NCBI RefSeq assembly: GCF_000342005.1
Contig: NZ_AOHO01000061.1
Coordinates: 1-64,000, forward strand
DNA from: Amycolatopsis decaplanina DSM 44594
Lineage (GTDB): Bacteria > Actinomycetota > Actinomycetes > Mycobacteriales > Pseudonocardiaceae
DNA: 64,000 bases
Direction: 5' to 3'
Below the pieces are notes generated by a model that was not told the DNA's origin, did no database searches, and saw only the letters and a list, made by a program, of their open reading frames with translations. A program made the translations under genes and the position numbers. The first letter of the stretch is position 1. Each line of letters starts with the position of its first letter. Shown here piece by piece: positions 6,903-16,022 of this stretch.

Positions 6903-8351
6903 ATGTCGGTACCCGAGGAGAAGACGTCTTCGCGAGCGGTCTGGTGGCTACTGGCCACGGTGCTCGTCGTCGAATTGATGGACTTGCTCGACTCGACGAT
7001 CGTCAATGTGGCGGGCCCGTCACTGGAACGATCGCTGGGTACGAGCCCGGTCGGCTTGCAATGGGTGATCGGCGGGTACGCGCTGACCCTCGGCTCGGGC
7101 CTCGTGCTGGGTGGGCGGCTCGGCGACCGCTACGGCCGCCGGCCGATGTTCCTGTTCGGACTCGTGGCCTTCACCGCCGCTTCCCTGCTGTGCGCGATCG
7201 CGCCGAACGTCGGCCTGCTGATCACCTTCCGCTTGGTCCAGGGCGTGGCGGGGGCGATGATGCTGCCGCAGGGGCTCGGCATCCTGCGGGACGACCTCGC
7301 ACCTCGCGACCTCATCAGGGCACTCGCCGTTTTCGGGCCGGTGCTGGGACTCGGCGGGGTGCTGGGGCCGGTGCTGGGTGGTGCGCTGGTCGACTGGGAT
7401 CTGTTCGGCCTCGGCTGGCGGCTGGTGTTCCTGGTCAATGTCCCGGTCGGGCTCGCCGCGCTGGCACTGGCCTGGCGGCTGGTTCCCCGCAGGACCGGAA
7501 CGCCGGGGCTGCGCGTGGACATCGCCGGAGCCGTACTCGTCGCGGCCGCCTCCGCGCTGCTGGTCCTCCCGCTCAACGAGGGACAGGCGGCGGGATGGCC
7601 ACTGTGGACTTGGCTCTCGCTGGCGGTCGCCGCGCTCGGGTATGTGGCGTTCGCGTTGTGGCAGCGGCGAATCGTGCGCCTGGACCGCGCTCCGCTGGTC
7701 ACCCCGGCCTTGTTCGGCAAACCCGCGTTCACCGTCGGGCTGACCGCGGTCGCGTTGTTCTTCGGTGGTCTGATCGGCACTCAGCTGGTGCTGACGTTCT
7801 TCCTGCAGCTCGGCCAGGGTTTCACCGCGGGGGAGGCCGGGCTGGGCAATCTCCCGGTCGCGCTGGGCACCGCCGTCGGTGGCGGCATCAGCGGCGGCCT
7901 GCTCGCCGCCAAACTCGGCAGGGCCGTCCTGCAGGCGGGTGCCGTCGTCCAGTTCGCCGGCGTCGCCTGGCTGTGGATCGCCCTGTCCGGCACCGGCGAG
8001 TTCACGATCTGGCGGATCGTGCCCGGCGGCGTCGTCGCCGGGATCGGCGCCGGCATCGTGATCGCGGCGGTGTTCAACACCGTGCTCGGCGCCGTCGCCG
8101 ACGACGAGGTCGGCTCCGCGTCCGGAGTGCTCACCGCCGTACAGGCGATCGGAGGCTCGGTCGGGGTCGCGGTGTTCAGCACGGTGTTCTTCGCCGATGT
8201 CACCCGGCCCACCGACGGTTTCCGTGACGCGCTGGTGGTCCAAGCGGTGGTCATCGGGCTGTTCCTGCTGATCTCACCGCTGTTCCCGCGCCGGGCCCGG
8301 CCCGACGAGACCGAAGCCGTCGTCACCGCGGCGCCGGTCGGTGCCCGATGA
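6903..8351 (+). CDS. MFS drug exporter, DHA2 (14-TM) family
   Basis: The 482-residue transporter has about 14 predicted membrane segments. DHA2/QacA hallmarks are ELMDLLDSTIVNVAGPSL in TM1 (motif D1), GGRLGDRYGRRPMFLFG (motif A) after TM2, and LGGVLGPVLGGALVD (motif C) in TM5. It would export hydrophobic drugs or metabolites with proton antiport. It follows marR and overlaps the monooxygenase start by ATGA, so the two are coupled. The cassette resembles a resistance or detoxification unit; the substrate is unknown. Confidence 0.92.
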   Translation: MSVPEEKTSSRAVWWLLATVLVVELMDLLDSTIVNVAGPSLERSLGTSPVGLQWVIGGYALTLGSGLVLGGRLGDRYGRRPMFLFGLVAFTAASLLCAIAPNVGLLITFRLVQGVAGAMMLPQGLGILRDDLAPRDLIRALAVFGPVLGLGGVLGPVLGGALVDWDLFGLGWRLVFLVNVPVGLAALALAWRLVPRRTGTPGLRVDIAGAVLVAAASALLVLPLNEGQAAGWPLWTWLSLAVAALGYVAFALWQRRIVRLDRAPLVTPALFGKPAFTVGLTAVALFFGGLIGTQLVLTFFLQLGQGFTAGEAGLGNLPVALGTAVGGGISGGLLAAKLGRAVLQAGAVVQFAGVAWLWIALSGTGEFTIWRIVPGGVVAGIGAGIVIAAVFNTVLGAVADDEVGSASGVLTAVQAIGGSVGVAVFSTVFFADVTRPTDGFRDALVVQAVVIGLFLLISPLFPRRARPDETEAVVTAAPVGAR

Positions 8352-9532
8352 GGAACGTCCTGATCTCGGGCGCCGGCATCGCCGGACCGGCGCTCGCGTT
8401 CTGGCTTCGACGGCATGGCATGAATCCGGCCGTGGTCGAACGTGCGCCGGAGCCACGTCTCGGCGGGCAGACCGTCGATCTGCGCGGTGCCGGGCGTACC
8501 GTCGTCGAACGCATGGGCCTGGAGCAGGCCGCGCGCGACCGCGTCACCCAGGAGGAAGGCCTGCGGTTCATCGACCGCCGAGGCCGCGTCCGGGCGTCGT
8601 TCGGCACCGACGCCCTCGACGGCGACGGGTTCGTCACCGAACTGGAAATCCTGCGCGGCGAACTCGCCGACCTGCTCTACCAGAGCACCCGCCAGGACAC
8701 CGAGTACGTCTTCGGTGACGAGATCACCGGCCTGACCGATACCGGCGATGGCGTGGACGTCACCTTCCGCGCCGGTCCCGGACGGCGTTTCGACCTCGTC
8801 GTTCTCGCCGACGGCCTCCGCTCCCGGACCCGCGGCCTCGTCTTCGCCGACATCGCCCGCACCAGGTCGTTCGGCCTCTACACCGCCTACTTCACCATCC
8901 CGCGCGAGGAATCCGACGGCCGCTGGGCCCGCTGGTACAACGCGCCCGGCCGCCGCGTCGTCCTCCTTCGCCCCGACAACCAGGGCACCACCCGTGCCAC
9001 GCTGTCGTTCCTGCTCCGGCGGCCCGGGCTCGAACGGCTGCACTTTCCCGCACAGCACGAGTTCCTGCGCCGGCACTACGCCGACGCGGGGTGGGAGACC
9101 CCGCGCGTGCTCGACAAGCTGGGCGGCTCACCCGACTACTTCTTCGAATCCGTCGGACAGATACGCCTGGCTCAGTGGTCGCGCGGCCGGATCGCCGTGG
9201 TGGGGGACGCCGCCTATTGCGCGTCCCCGCTCAGTGGCATGGGCACCAGCCTCGCCCTCGTCGGCGCCTATGTTCTCGCCGGAGAACTCGGCCGTCACCC
9301 CGGGCACCGTGACGCTTTCCGTTCCTATGAGACGGTGATGCGACCGTACGTCGACCAGGCGCAAAAGGTTCCGTGGATCGCGCCGCGGCTGGCGTCTCCG
9401 AAGACCCGTGCCGGTATCGGCTTGCTCCACGCCCTCGCGGGTCTCGCGGCGAGTCCGAGGGCCGGCCGCGTCGCGGCTCGCTTCACCAACCCGCCCTCGG
9501 ACGCCATCGATCTACCCCGTTACTGGACCTGA
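8348..9532 (+). CDS. FAD-dependent aromatic monooxygenase (PHBH fold)
   Basis: A 394-residue class A flavoprotein monooxygenase. It has the N-terminal Rossmann GAGIAGPALAFWLRRHG, the mid FDLVVLADGLRSRTR (DG motif) and the C-terminal GRIAVVGDAAYCASPLSGMGTSLAL (GD motif binding the FAD ribityl chain). Family members hydroxylate aromatic or polyketide substrates with NAD(P)H; TetX-like and tetracycline hydroxylase-like enzymes share this layout. It is translationally coupled (ATGA) to the exporter, suggesting that substrate modification and export go together. A paralogue with the same N-terminus lies at 40258-41421. Confidence 0.9.
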   Translation: MRNVLISGAGIAGPALAFWLRRHGMNPAVVERAPEPRLGGQTVDLRGAGRTVVERMGLEQAARDRVTQEEGLRFIDRRGRVRASFGTDALDGDGFVTELEILRGELADLLYQSTRQDTEYVFGDEITGLTDTGDGVDVTFRAGPGRRFDLVVLADGLRSRTRGLVFADIARTRSFGLYTAYFTIPREESDGRWARWYNAPGRRVVLLRPDNQGTTRATLSFLLRRPGLERLHFPAQHEFLRRHYADAGWETPRVLDKLGGSPDYFFESVGQIRLAQWSRGRIAVVGDAAYCASPLSGMGTSLALVGAYVLAGELGRHPGHRDAFRSYETVMRPYVDQAQKVPWIAPRLASPKTRAGIGLLHALAGLAASPRAGRVAARFTNPPSDAIDLPRYWT

Positions 9533-9534
9533 AT

Positions 9535-10314
9535 TCAGTTCAGCTTGCGCATGTCGGCGGGCAGGCCGCCGCCGGCGTAGACGTCCTCGGCGAGCTTCGC
9601 CAGCGCGGTGAGCGCGACGTTCTGGCTGAACGGTCCGTAGGACATCCGGGAGACACCGAGCTTCTGCGCCGTGGCCAGCGGGATCGAGCCCGGGACGCCG
9701 ATCAGGTTCACCTTGCGCTCGCCCAGCGCCTCGACCAGCCTGCCGACCTGGGTCTCGTCGAGCTTGCCGGGCACGAAGACGTTCGACGCGCCCGCGTCCA
9801 GGTACGCGCGGCCCCGGGTGATCGCCTCGGCCAGCACCTCCTCGGGGTCACGGTCGCCCGCCCGGAGGAAGGCGTCGGTGCGGGCGTTGAGCACGAAGTC
9901 GATACCGGCGGACTGGGCGGCGGCGACCGCGGCCTCGACGGCCTTGACGGACTCGTCGAGCGGCTTCATCTGGTCTTCGAGGTTGCAGCCGACCGCGCCG
10001 GCCTCGATCGCGCGGGCGACCGTGCCGCCCGGGTCGCCGTAGCCCGCTTCCAGGTCGGCGGTGACCGGCAGGTCGCCCGCCGTCCGGACGATCAGGGCGA
10101 CTTCGGAGATCATCTCGTCGCGGGGGATCACTTCGCCGTCGGGGTAGCCGCGGGAGGCGGCGATGCCGTGGCTCGGCGTGGCGAGCGCCTGTGTACCGGG
10201 GGTTTCGGCGACGACCTTCGCGGTGATCGCGTCCCAGACGTTGACGACGAGCAGCAGTTCGGGGGCGGCGTGCAACTCCTGCAGCCGCGTGGCCTTTTCG
10301 GCGGTGGAAACCAT
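9535..10314 (-). CDS. Isocitrate lyase/PEP mutase superfamily protein
   Basis: The 259-residue TIM-barrel protein has superfamily signatures: the N-terminal LLVVNVWDAITAKVV; PVTADLEAGYGDPGGTVARAIEAGAVGCNLEDQ, where the D and E residues would bind Mg2+; and FVLNARTDAFLR. It is typical of the short actinobacterial 2-methylisocitrate lyase/phosphonomutase-like group. The isocitrate lyase catalytic KKCGH loop is absent, so this is not a glyoxylate-cycle enzyme; C-C or P-C lyase activity on a small oxoacid is likely. It is convergent with the monooxygenase gene (2 bp between stops), and no partner gene is apparent. Confidence 0.82.
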   Translation of the reverse strand: MVSTAEKATRLQELHAAPELLLVVNVWDAITAKVVAETPGTQALATPSHGIAASRGYPDGEVIPRDEMISEVALIVRTAGDLPVTADLEAGYGDPGGTVARAIEAGAVGCNLEDQMKPLDESVKAVEAAVAAAQSAGIDFVLNARTDAFLRAGDRDPEEVLAEAITRGRAYLDAGASNVFVPGKLDETQVGRLVEALGERKVNLIGVPGSIPLATAQKLGVSRMSYGPFSQNVALTALAKLAEDVYAGGGLPADMRKLN

Positions 10315-10429
10315 GCCTTCAATCTAGAGGTTTCACCCGGATCACGACGAGGCGATGAGTACGCCGAACCTGTTACACCCCGGGCCGGGGGCACGACTGG
10401 TAGGCGTAACACGTTCGAGGGAGGTCTCC

Positions 10430-10744
10430 GTGGAGCTGACGATCAACGCCGCCGGCGACGAACAAGCGCTGACCGAGTTCTACAGCTGGCTCCGCGACGA
10501 CGCCGACGTGACACGGTCCGCGACGATCAATCTCGCGAGGTCCCGGAGCACGGGGGAAATGGGGGGCTTCGAGGTCATCTGCATGTCCATCGGATCCTTG
10601 ACCGGGCTGGCGAACCTGGGTATCGCTTGGGGCAACTTCCTCCGCTCCCGCAAGGAAACACCCCCGTTCACCATCACGGTCGAGGGTGAGCTGACCGCCG
10701 AACAGCGCGCCATGCTCCGGAACCTGGACCTCCCGTTCTCGTGA
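10430..10744 (+). CDS. EACC1 (effector-associated constant component 1) protein
   Basis: I place the start at GTG 10430, preceded by GAGGGAGG at good spacing; an ATG 75 bp upstream lacks a comparable ribosome site. The 104-residue product opens with VELTINAAGDEQALTEFYSWLRDD and continues with RSTGEMGGFEVICMSIGSLTGLANLGIAWGNFLRSR. This is the EACC1 pattern: beta strand, WLR helix, GEMG turn and a hydrophobic helix ending in WLRSR-like residues. EACC1 proteins are usually encoded beside caspase- or trypsin-like effectors in actinobacterial conflict systems. No effector gene adjoins this copy. Its stop codon lies inside the 44-bp palindrome that follows. Confidence 0.72.
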   Translation: MELTINAAGDEQALTEFYSWLRDDADVTRSATINLARSRSTGEMGGFEVICMSIGSLTGLANLGIAWGNFLRSRKETPPFTITVEGELTAEQRAMLRNLDLPFS

Positions 10745-10782
10745 GTGGTAAGGACGGTTCTAACCGTCCTTACCACTCACGA
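10739..10782. repeat. 44-bp palindrome, family TCGTGAGTGG, copy 1 (terminator-like)
   Basis: Perfect 21-bp arms (10739-10759 and 10762-10782) start TCGTGAGTGGTAAGGACGG and meet at CT. The left arm contains the TGA stop of the EACC1 gene, and the element fills the gap to the convergent PucR gene. Other full copies are at 43609, 49347 and 62217. A bidirectional terminator role fits this position. Confidence 0.85.
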
Positions 10783-10788
10783 GGTGTA

Positions 10789-12033
10789 TCAAGCGCCGCT
10801 TCCCAGCCACCGCAGCGTTTCCAACGCGACAGCCACGTCCACCGCGTTCTCCGCCAACGGCCGGGGAAGCAGTTCGTCGGCCCGCGCCAGCCGCCGGACG
10901 ACGGTGTTGCGATGGGTGTAGAGCCGTTCCGCGGTCCGGGTCGTGTTGCCCAGCTCGTGCACGTAGGTCCGCACGGTCTCCCGGGTTTCGGCGTCGGCGT
11001 GCCGGAGTTCGCCGAGGGTGTCGGCGATGAATTCACCAGCCTGCGCCGGATCGCCGGTGAGCAGGGCGAGCAGCTGGATGTCCTGGTACCGCGCGATCTG
11101 CTGCGGAGAGGTGAGCCGGGCGAGCATCCGCTGGGTGGCGGCGGCGTCCAAGTGGCTGCGGCGGAAACCGTCGATCCCGCTGCCGGGCCGCCCCAGCGCC
11201 ACCCGGACGTCCGGGTGCGGCGCGAGGTCTTCGGCGAGCCGGTCCGCGCGCGGCGGGGTCCGGCCGGGCAGCCAGACCCACAGCGCGGCGGCGCTGGCGA
11301 CGACGGTCAGCCGGTGTGAAGCGCCGCCTGCCCGCATGAGCGTTTCCGCCGCGGTTTCGAGCTGCTGCGACGACGGGGTGGCCGAGCCGCTCCAGACGAT
11401 CGCGGCCGTATGCGGGCCGGCGAGCGGGTAGCCGAGCTGGGCTTCGGCCCGTGAGCGGCTGATGGGCGCGCCTTCCAGCAGCAGCGTGACCGTGGCCCGC
11501 CGTTCGGCGTGGGCGCCGCGGGTCAGCTCCGTGCGTTCGGCGGCCATCCGTTCCGACACCGCGGAGACGGTGTCCTCGATGAACGTGGTGATGGACAGCG
11601 ACGAGACATCCAGCAGTTCGCGGAGCAGGACCGGATCCGATGTGAGGTCGAAACAGATCTCGATCCACCGGCGCCAGGCCACCCCCTGCGCCCGCCGGTA
11701 GGCGTCGAGGCCGCCGGAGTCGAAGCCGCGGCGCACCATGTCCCGGGCGCCGTCGAGCACTTCCTGGTTCAGGTTGGCGGAGACCCGCCTGCCGGGGTGC
11801 TGCACGTTGGCGGCCGCCCAGTGCAGCAGATTCGCCAGATTCGCGCGTTTCGTTCCCTCGGTGAGCACGGGGTCCTCGGCGACCGCGCGCATACTGTCCC
11901 CGCCGAGCGAGGCTTCGTGCAGCTCCTCGATCCATTCGGCGCGCGGATGCAGCACGATCTCCGCGCCTTGCCGGAACAGGTCACGCGCCGCGGGCGACAG
12001 GGTCGGCCACGGGGATGCGACACTTTGCACCAT
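10789..12033 (-). CDS. PucR/CdaR-family transcriptional regulator
   Basis: The 414-residue regulator has an N-terminal helical sensor region, a central GGDEF-like region (LWVWLPGRTPP...VRVALGRPGSGIDGFRRSHLDAAATQRM) and a C-terminal PucR helix-turn-helix (TYVHELGNTTRTAERLYTHRNTVVRRLARADELL). Such proteins control purine, sugar-acid or secondary substrate catabolism. It is divergent from the Baeyer-Villiger monooxygenase operon with about 90 bp between starts, so it is the likely regulator of that operon. Confidence 0.87.
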   Translation of the reverse strand: MVQSVASPWPTLSPAARDLFRQGAEIVLHPRAEWIEELHEASLGGDSMRAVAEDPVLTEGTKRANLANLLHWAAANVQHPGRRVSANLNQEVLDGARDMVRRGFDSGGLDAYRRAQGVAWRRWIEICFDLTSDPVLLRELLDVSSLSITTFIEDTVSAVSERMAAERTELTRGAHAERRATVTLLLEGAPISRSRAEAQLGYPLAGPHTAAIVWSGSATPSSQQLETAAETLMRAGGASHRLTVVASAAALWVWLPGRTPPRADRLAEDLAPHPDVRVALGRPGSGIDGFRRSHLDAAATQRMLARLTSPQQIARYQDIQLLALLTGDPAQAGEFIADTLGELRHADAETRETVRTYVHELGNTTRTAERLYTHRNTVVRRLARADELLPRPLAENAVDVAVALETLRWLGSGA

Positions 12034-12122
12034 GAGTCCAGCATGATGGTGCAGATAGTGCTAGCGCAATTCCCCGGTGGACCCGCATCGTGGAGGGAAC
12101 CGAGACGAGGCTGGAGTACCGC

Positions 12123-13616
12123 ATGACGACGAGCACACCCGTCGAGCACCTCGACGTGGTCATCATCGGTGCCGGGATTTCCGGGATCGGGGCCGCGCGC
12201 TACCTGAAGACCGAGAACCCGGGCAAGACGTTCGCCATCCTGGAGGCGCGCGGCACGTCCGGCGGCACCTGGGACCTGTTCCGCTACCCGGGCATCCGGT
12301 CCGACTCCGACCTCCACACCTTCGGCTACGAGTTCAAGCCGTGGCGGGACAAGCAGTCCATCGCCGACGCGCCGCGGATCCTGTCGTACCTGCGCGAAAC
12401 GGTCGCCGAGAACGGTCTCGAGCCCAGCATCCGCTACCACCACAAGCTGCTCTCGGCCGCCTGGTCGAGTGACGAGGCGCGCTGGCTGCTCGAGATCGAG
12501 CGGACCGACACCGGCGAGCGCACCCGCCTCAGCGCGGGCTGGCTGTTCAACGCGGGTGGCTACTACCGCTACGACGAGGGCTTCACCCCGCACTTCGAGG
12601 GACGTGACCGGTTCGGCGGCCAGATCGTGCACCCGCAGCACTGGCCGGAGGATCTCGATTACGCGGGCAAGCGTGTCGTCGTGATCGGCAGCGGCGCCAC
12701 CGCGGTCACCCTGGTCCCGGCGATGGCGGGGACCGCGGCGCACGTGACGATGCTGCAGCGCACCCCGACTTACGTCATGCCGGTACCGCGCGAGGACAGG
12801 ATCGCCAACGGCCTGCGCAAGATCCTCGGCGACGAGCGGGCCTACGCGCTCACCCGCCGCAAGAACATCCGCAAGGGGCTCGCGGTCTGGCGGTTCTGCC
12901 AGAAGTTCCCGAAGACCGCCCGCGGGCTCATCCGCTACGTCAACAAGAAGCAGCTTCCCAAGGGCTATCCGGTCGACGAGCATTTCAACCCGCCGTACGA
13001 CCCGTGGGATCAGCGACTGTGCGCCGTGCCCGGCGGCGACCTGTTCGCCGCTATCCGCAAGGGGCAGGCCGACGTCGTCACCGACAAGATCACGACGTTC
13101 ACCGAAAAGGGTGTCCTGCTCGAATCCGGGCGTGAGCTGGAAGCGGACATCATCGTCACCGCGACCGGCCTGAACCTCCAGGTGTTCGGCGGGGCGACGC
13201 TCAGCGTCGACGGGAAACCGGTGATCCTGCCGGAAACCGTCGCGTACAAGGGAATGATGCTTTCGGACGTGCCGAACGCCGCGTTCGCGATCGGCTACAC
13301 GAACTCCTCGTGGACGCTCAAGATCGGCCTGCTGTGCGAGCACTTCTGCCGCCTGCTGGCGCATATGGACACCCACGGCTACGACGTCTGCCGTCCCGTC
13401 CTCGCCGATCCGGACATGCCGACGCGGCCGTTCCTGGACTTCGCCGCCGGATACGTCCAGCGTGCTCTCGGCCAGCTCCCGCGGCAGGGCGACCGCATGC
13501 CGTGGCTGACCTCGATGAGCTATCACTCGGACATCAAGCTCCTGCGCGCCGACGACATCACCGATCCCGAGCTGCACTTCTCCCGCGCCGAGGTCCGGGA
13601 AGCGGTGAGCTCGTGA
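12123..13616 (+). CDS. Baeyer-Villiger-type flavin monooxygenase (EthA/MymA-like)
   Basis: The 497-residue protein begins at the ATG before TTSTPVEHLDVVIIGAG, after a GGAG ribosome site; an upstream in-frame start adds eleven unlikely residues. It has an FAD Rossmann GxGxxG (residues 16-21), the type I Baeyer-Villiger fingerprint FxGxxxHxxxWP read as FGGQIVHPQHWP, and a second Rossmann VVVIGSGATAVTL for NADPH. The length and sequence style are close to mycobacterial EthA/MymA monooxygenases. It would insert oxygen next to a ketone to give an ester. It is the first gene of a coupled operon with a hydrolase and an SDR. Confidence 0.9.
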   Translation: MTTSTPVEHLDVVIIGAGISGIGAARYLKTENPGKTFAILEARGTSGGTWDLFRYPGIRSDSDLHTFGYEFKPWRDKQSIADAPRILSYLRETVAENGLEPSIRYHHKLLSAAWSSDEARWLLEIERTDTGERTRLSAGWLFNAGGYYRYDEGFTPHFEGRDRFGGQIVHPQHWPEDLDYAGKRVVVIGSGATAVTLVPAMAGTAAHVTMLQRTPTYVMPVPREDRIANGLRKILGDERAYALTRRKNIRKGLAVWRFCQKFPKTARGLIRYVNKKQLPKGYPVDEHFNPPYDPWDQRLCAVPGGDLFAAIRKGQADVVTDKITTFTEKGVLLESGRELEADIIVTATGLNLQVFGGATLSVDGKPVILPETVAYKGMMLSDVPNAAFAIGYTNSSWTLKIGLLCEHFCRLLAHMDTHGYDVCRPVLADPDMPTRPFLDFAAGYVQRALGQLPRQGDRMPWLTSMSYHSDIKLLRADDITDPELHFSRAEVREAVSS

Positions 13617-14512
13617 CCGACAGCTTCGCCGACCTGCCCGGCGGCCCACGGATCTGTTATCGCGAGGACGGCCCGGCCGGCGGTGTGCCGCTGGTGCTGA
13701 TCGCCGGGCTCGGCCTGGATCTCACGTCGTGGCCGCGGCCGATGATCGAGGGGTTCACCGGCCGCGGCTTCCGCGTCATCCGGTTCGACAACCGGGACGC
13801 GGGCTGCTCGGACCGCATCAAGGCACCGAACCCGGGCAAACTCCGGCAACTGCTGGCCAAGCCGTTGCCGGGCGCCTACGACCTGGGGGACATGGCGGAG
13901 GACACCGTCGGCCTGCTGGACCACCTGGGGGTCGAAAAGACGCATCTGGTCGGCATGTCGATGGGCGGCATGATCGCCCAGACCGTCGCCGCCCGGAATC
14001 CCGGCCGGGTCCTGTCGCTGACGTCGATCTTCTCCACCACCGGGCATCGCCGCGTCGGGCAGCCGGCGAAGTCGACGTTGGTGCGTATGGCGAGGCGGCC
14101 GGCCCGAACGGTCGAGGAATCGGTGACCGGGCACCTGTCGCTGATGGGCCACCTCGGTTCGGCCACGTTCCCGCTGGACAAGGACGTCGAAACGGCCTGG
14201 GCCACCGGCTTGTGGGAACGGGCAGGGGGACGGCGCGCCCGCAGCGGTATCGCCCGCCAGATCGGCGCGATCCAGGCGAGCGGAGACCGCAGCGCCGAAC
14301 TGGGACGCATCACCTGCCCGACTGTCGTGGTCCACGGCGACACCGATCGCATGGTCCACCACAGCGGCGGACGGGCGACCGCGAAGGCCATCAGCGGCGC
14401 CCGCTACGTCGAAATCCCCGGGATGGGGCATCACATCGCCCCGGATCTCGTCGACAGGCTCGTCGAGCTCACCTCCGAACTGGCCCTCGACCCCGCGGGA
14501 GAAACCCGATGA
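13613..14512 (+). CDS. Alpha/beta-hydrolase (LipR-like position)
   Basis: The GTG start overlaps the monooxygenase stop (GTGA). The 299-residue hydrolase shows the oxyanion region LVLIAGLGLDLTSW, the nucleophile elbow GMSMGG (Ser between the two Gly-x positions), an acid-loop candidate CPTVVVHGDTDRMV and the C-terminal catalytic His in GMGHHIAPD. It probably cleaves the ester or lactone made by the upstream Baeyer-Villiger enzyme. It in turn overlaps the SDR start by ATGA. Confidence 0.88.
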   Translation: MTDSFADLPGGPRICYREDGPAGGVPLVLIAGLGLDLTSWPRPMIEGFTGRGFRVIRFDNRDAGCSDRIKAPNPGKLRQLLAKPLPGAYDLGDMAEDTVGLLDHLGVEKTHLVGMSMGGMIAQTVAARNPGRVLSLTSIFSTTGHRRVGQPAKSTLVRMARRPARTVEESVTGHLSLMGHLGSATFPLDKDVETAWATGLWERAGGRRARSGIARQIGAIQASGDRSAELGRITCPTVVVHGDTDRMVHHSGGRATAKAISGARYVEIPGMGHHIAPDLVDRLVELTSELALDPAGETR

Positions 14513-15357
14513 GCAGCGTTCGCGGCAAGGTCGCCGTCGTCACCGGTGCCGGTTCCGGCATCGGCCGTCAGCTGGCCCTCGAACTCGCACGGCGCGGAGC
14601 GCGGCTCGCGGTGTCCGATGTGGACGAAAGCGGGCTGGCCGAGACCGTCGCCGAGGTCAAGGCCTTGGGCGCGGAAGTGCAGGGCGCCGCGCTGGACGTC
14701 AGCGACCGGGCCGCCGTGCGGGAGTACGCGGCCACGGTCGCCGGGCAGTTCGGTGTGGTGCACCAGATCTACAACAACGCGGGGATCGCCGGTGGCGGGC
14801 AGAGCGTCCTCGACGCCGAATGGGAACTCTACGACCGCACGCTCGCGGTCAACCTTTTCGGCGTCATCAACGGCACCAAGGCGTTCTTGCCGCATCTGAT
14901 CGAGTCCGGCGACGGCCAAGTCGTGAACATCTCCAGCCTCAACGGCTTCATGGCCCAACCGACGCTCAGTGCCTATTGTGCCAGCAAGTTCGGCGTCCGC
15001 GGGTTCACCGAGGCGCTGCGCACCGAGATGATCGCGGGCAGGCATCCGGTGCGGGTGACGGTCGTCCACCCGGGCGGGGTCAAGACCGGCATCGCCTCGG
15101 CCGCGTTGAAGGAAGCCCAGGCCCGAGGTATCGAGCCCACCGCCGAACAGCGGGAACGCGTCCGGCTGTACAACGAAAAGCTGCTGAAGATGCCGGCCGA
15201 TCAGGCCGCCCGCGTCATCGTCGACGGGGTCGAAGCCGGGAAGCCGCGCGTGCTCGTCGGAAACGACGCGAAACTCGTCGACAGGCTTGTCCGGCTCCTC
15301 CCGCGCCTGTACCCGAAACTGATCGTCGACTTCGAACGGCGGCGCCTCGCCCGCTAG
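14509..15357 (+). CDS. Short-chain dehydrogenase/reductase
   Basis: The 282-residue classical SDR has the cofactor motif TGAGSGIG, the structural NNAG, the catalytic Ser in NISSLNG and the catalytic YCASK. It starts at an ATGA overlap with the hydrolase. In the monooxygenase/hydrolase/SDR operon it probably makes or consumes the ketone substrate. A reducing role on a hydroxy or keto lipid is possible by analogy with mycobacterial mymA-lipR-Rv3085. Its TAG stop shares CTAG with the stop of the convergent TetR gene. Confidence 0.9.
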   Translation: MSSVRGKVAVVTGAGSGIGRQLALELARRGARLAVSDVDESGLAETVAEVKALGAEVQGAALDVSDRAAVREYAATVAGQFGVVHQIYNNAGIAGGGQSVLDAEWELYDRTLAVNLFGVINGTKAFLPHLIESGDGQVVNISSLNGFMAQPTLSAYCASKFGVRGFTEALRTEMIAGRHPVRVTVVHPGGVKTGIASAALKEAQARGIEPTAEQRERVRLYNEKLLKMPADQAARVIVDGVEAGKPRVLVGNDAKLVDRLVRLLPRLYPKLIVDFERRRLAR

Positions 15358-16007
15358 ACGTCGACGCTCCGGTGCCCGAACAAGCCGAGCAGCCAGGTGT
15401 AGCGGACGGCTTCGCGTGCCTGGCCGTAGGCTTCTTCGGTGCCGATCCAGATGGCCTGCGTGATCAGTTCGATGGTGGCGGCGACGACCGTGCGCGCGGT
15501 GAACGGCGGCGGTGACGGCAGCGCGGGATCGGTGGCACGCAGCCATTTCGCCGTCCGGTCGAAGACGGCTTCCCCGGCGCGCAAGGTTTTCTCCCGTGCT
15601 TCGAGCCCCGCGTCGCCGAGCGCGTAGATCTCCAGCAGAGCGGCGCGGACGGCCGTGGGGCGCCGGTGCACATAGTCGACCAAGAAGTCACAACAGGCGG
15701 CGACGGCGTCCAGCGGGGTCGCGGCCTCGGCGCCCGCGGCGACGCCGTGGGTGATGAACTCGGTGGTGATCTCCCGATAGGCGGCGAGGAACGCGTCCTG
15801 TTTGCCGGTGAACTGTTCGTAGAACGAGGTCCGTGACACGCCGGCCGTGGCGGTGATGTGGCCGACGGTGGTGGCGACGTAGCCGCGCTTGCCGGTGTTC
15901 TCCAGTACCGCGTCGATCAGCCGGGCACGCTGGGTTCCGGCGACCTCGTCGCGACTGAGATTGTGCGGCCCCTTCGGCAGCTTGCGGTGCTCGGTCACAT
16001 GCGGCAC
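15354..16007 (-). CDS. TetR-family transcriptional regulator
   Basis: The start is one of two GTG codons (16007 or 15998) before TEHRKLPKGPH. The longer frame beginning MKASFPTLKVGKEAF merely reads through the hairpin at 16023-16077 and is rejected. The roughly 217-residue protein has the TetR helix-turn-helix RLIDAVLENTGKRGYVATTVGHITATAGVSRTSFYEQFTGKQDAFLAAY and a ligand-binding C-terminal domain. It is convergent with the SDR and on the same strand as the upstream lipase, so its targets are uncertain: it could bind the palindrome at 17460 before the lipase or the monooxygenase promoter. Confidence 0.87.
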   Translation of the reverse strand: MPHVTEHRKLPKGPHNLSRDEVAGTQRARLIDAVLENTGKRGYVATTVGHITATAGVSRTSFYEQFTGKQDAFLAAYREITTEFITHGVAAGAEAATPLDAVAACCDFLVDYVHRRPTAVRAALLEIYALGDAGLEAREKTLRAGEAVFDRTAKWLRATDPALPSPPPFTARTVVAATIELITQAIWIGTEEAYGQAREAVRYTWLLGLFGHRSVDV

Positions 16008-16022
16008 GGTACCGGTCCGGAA

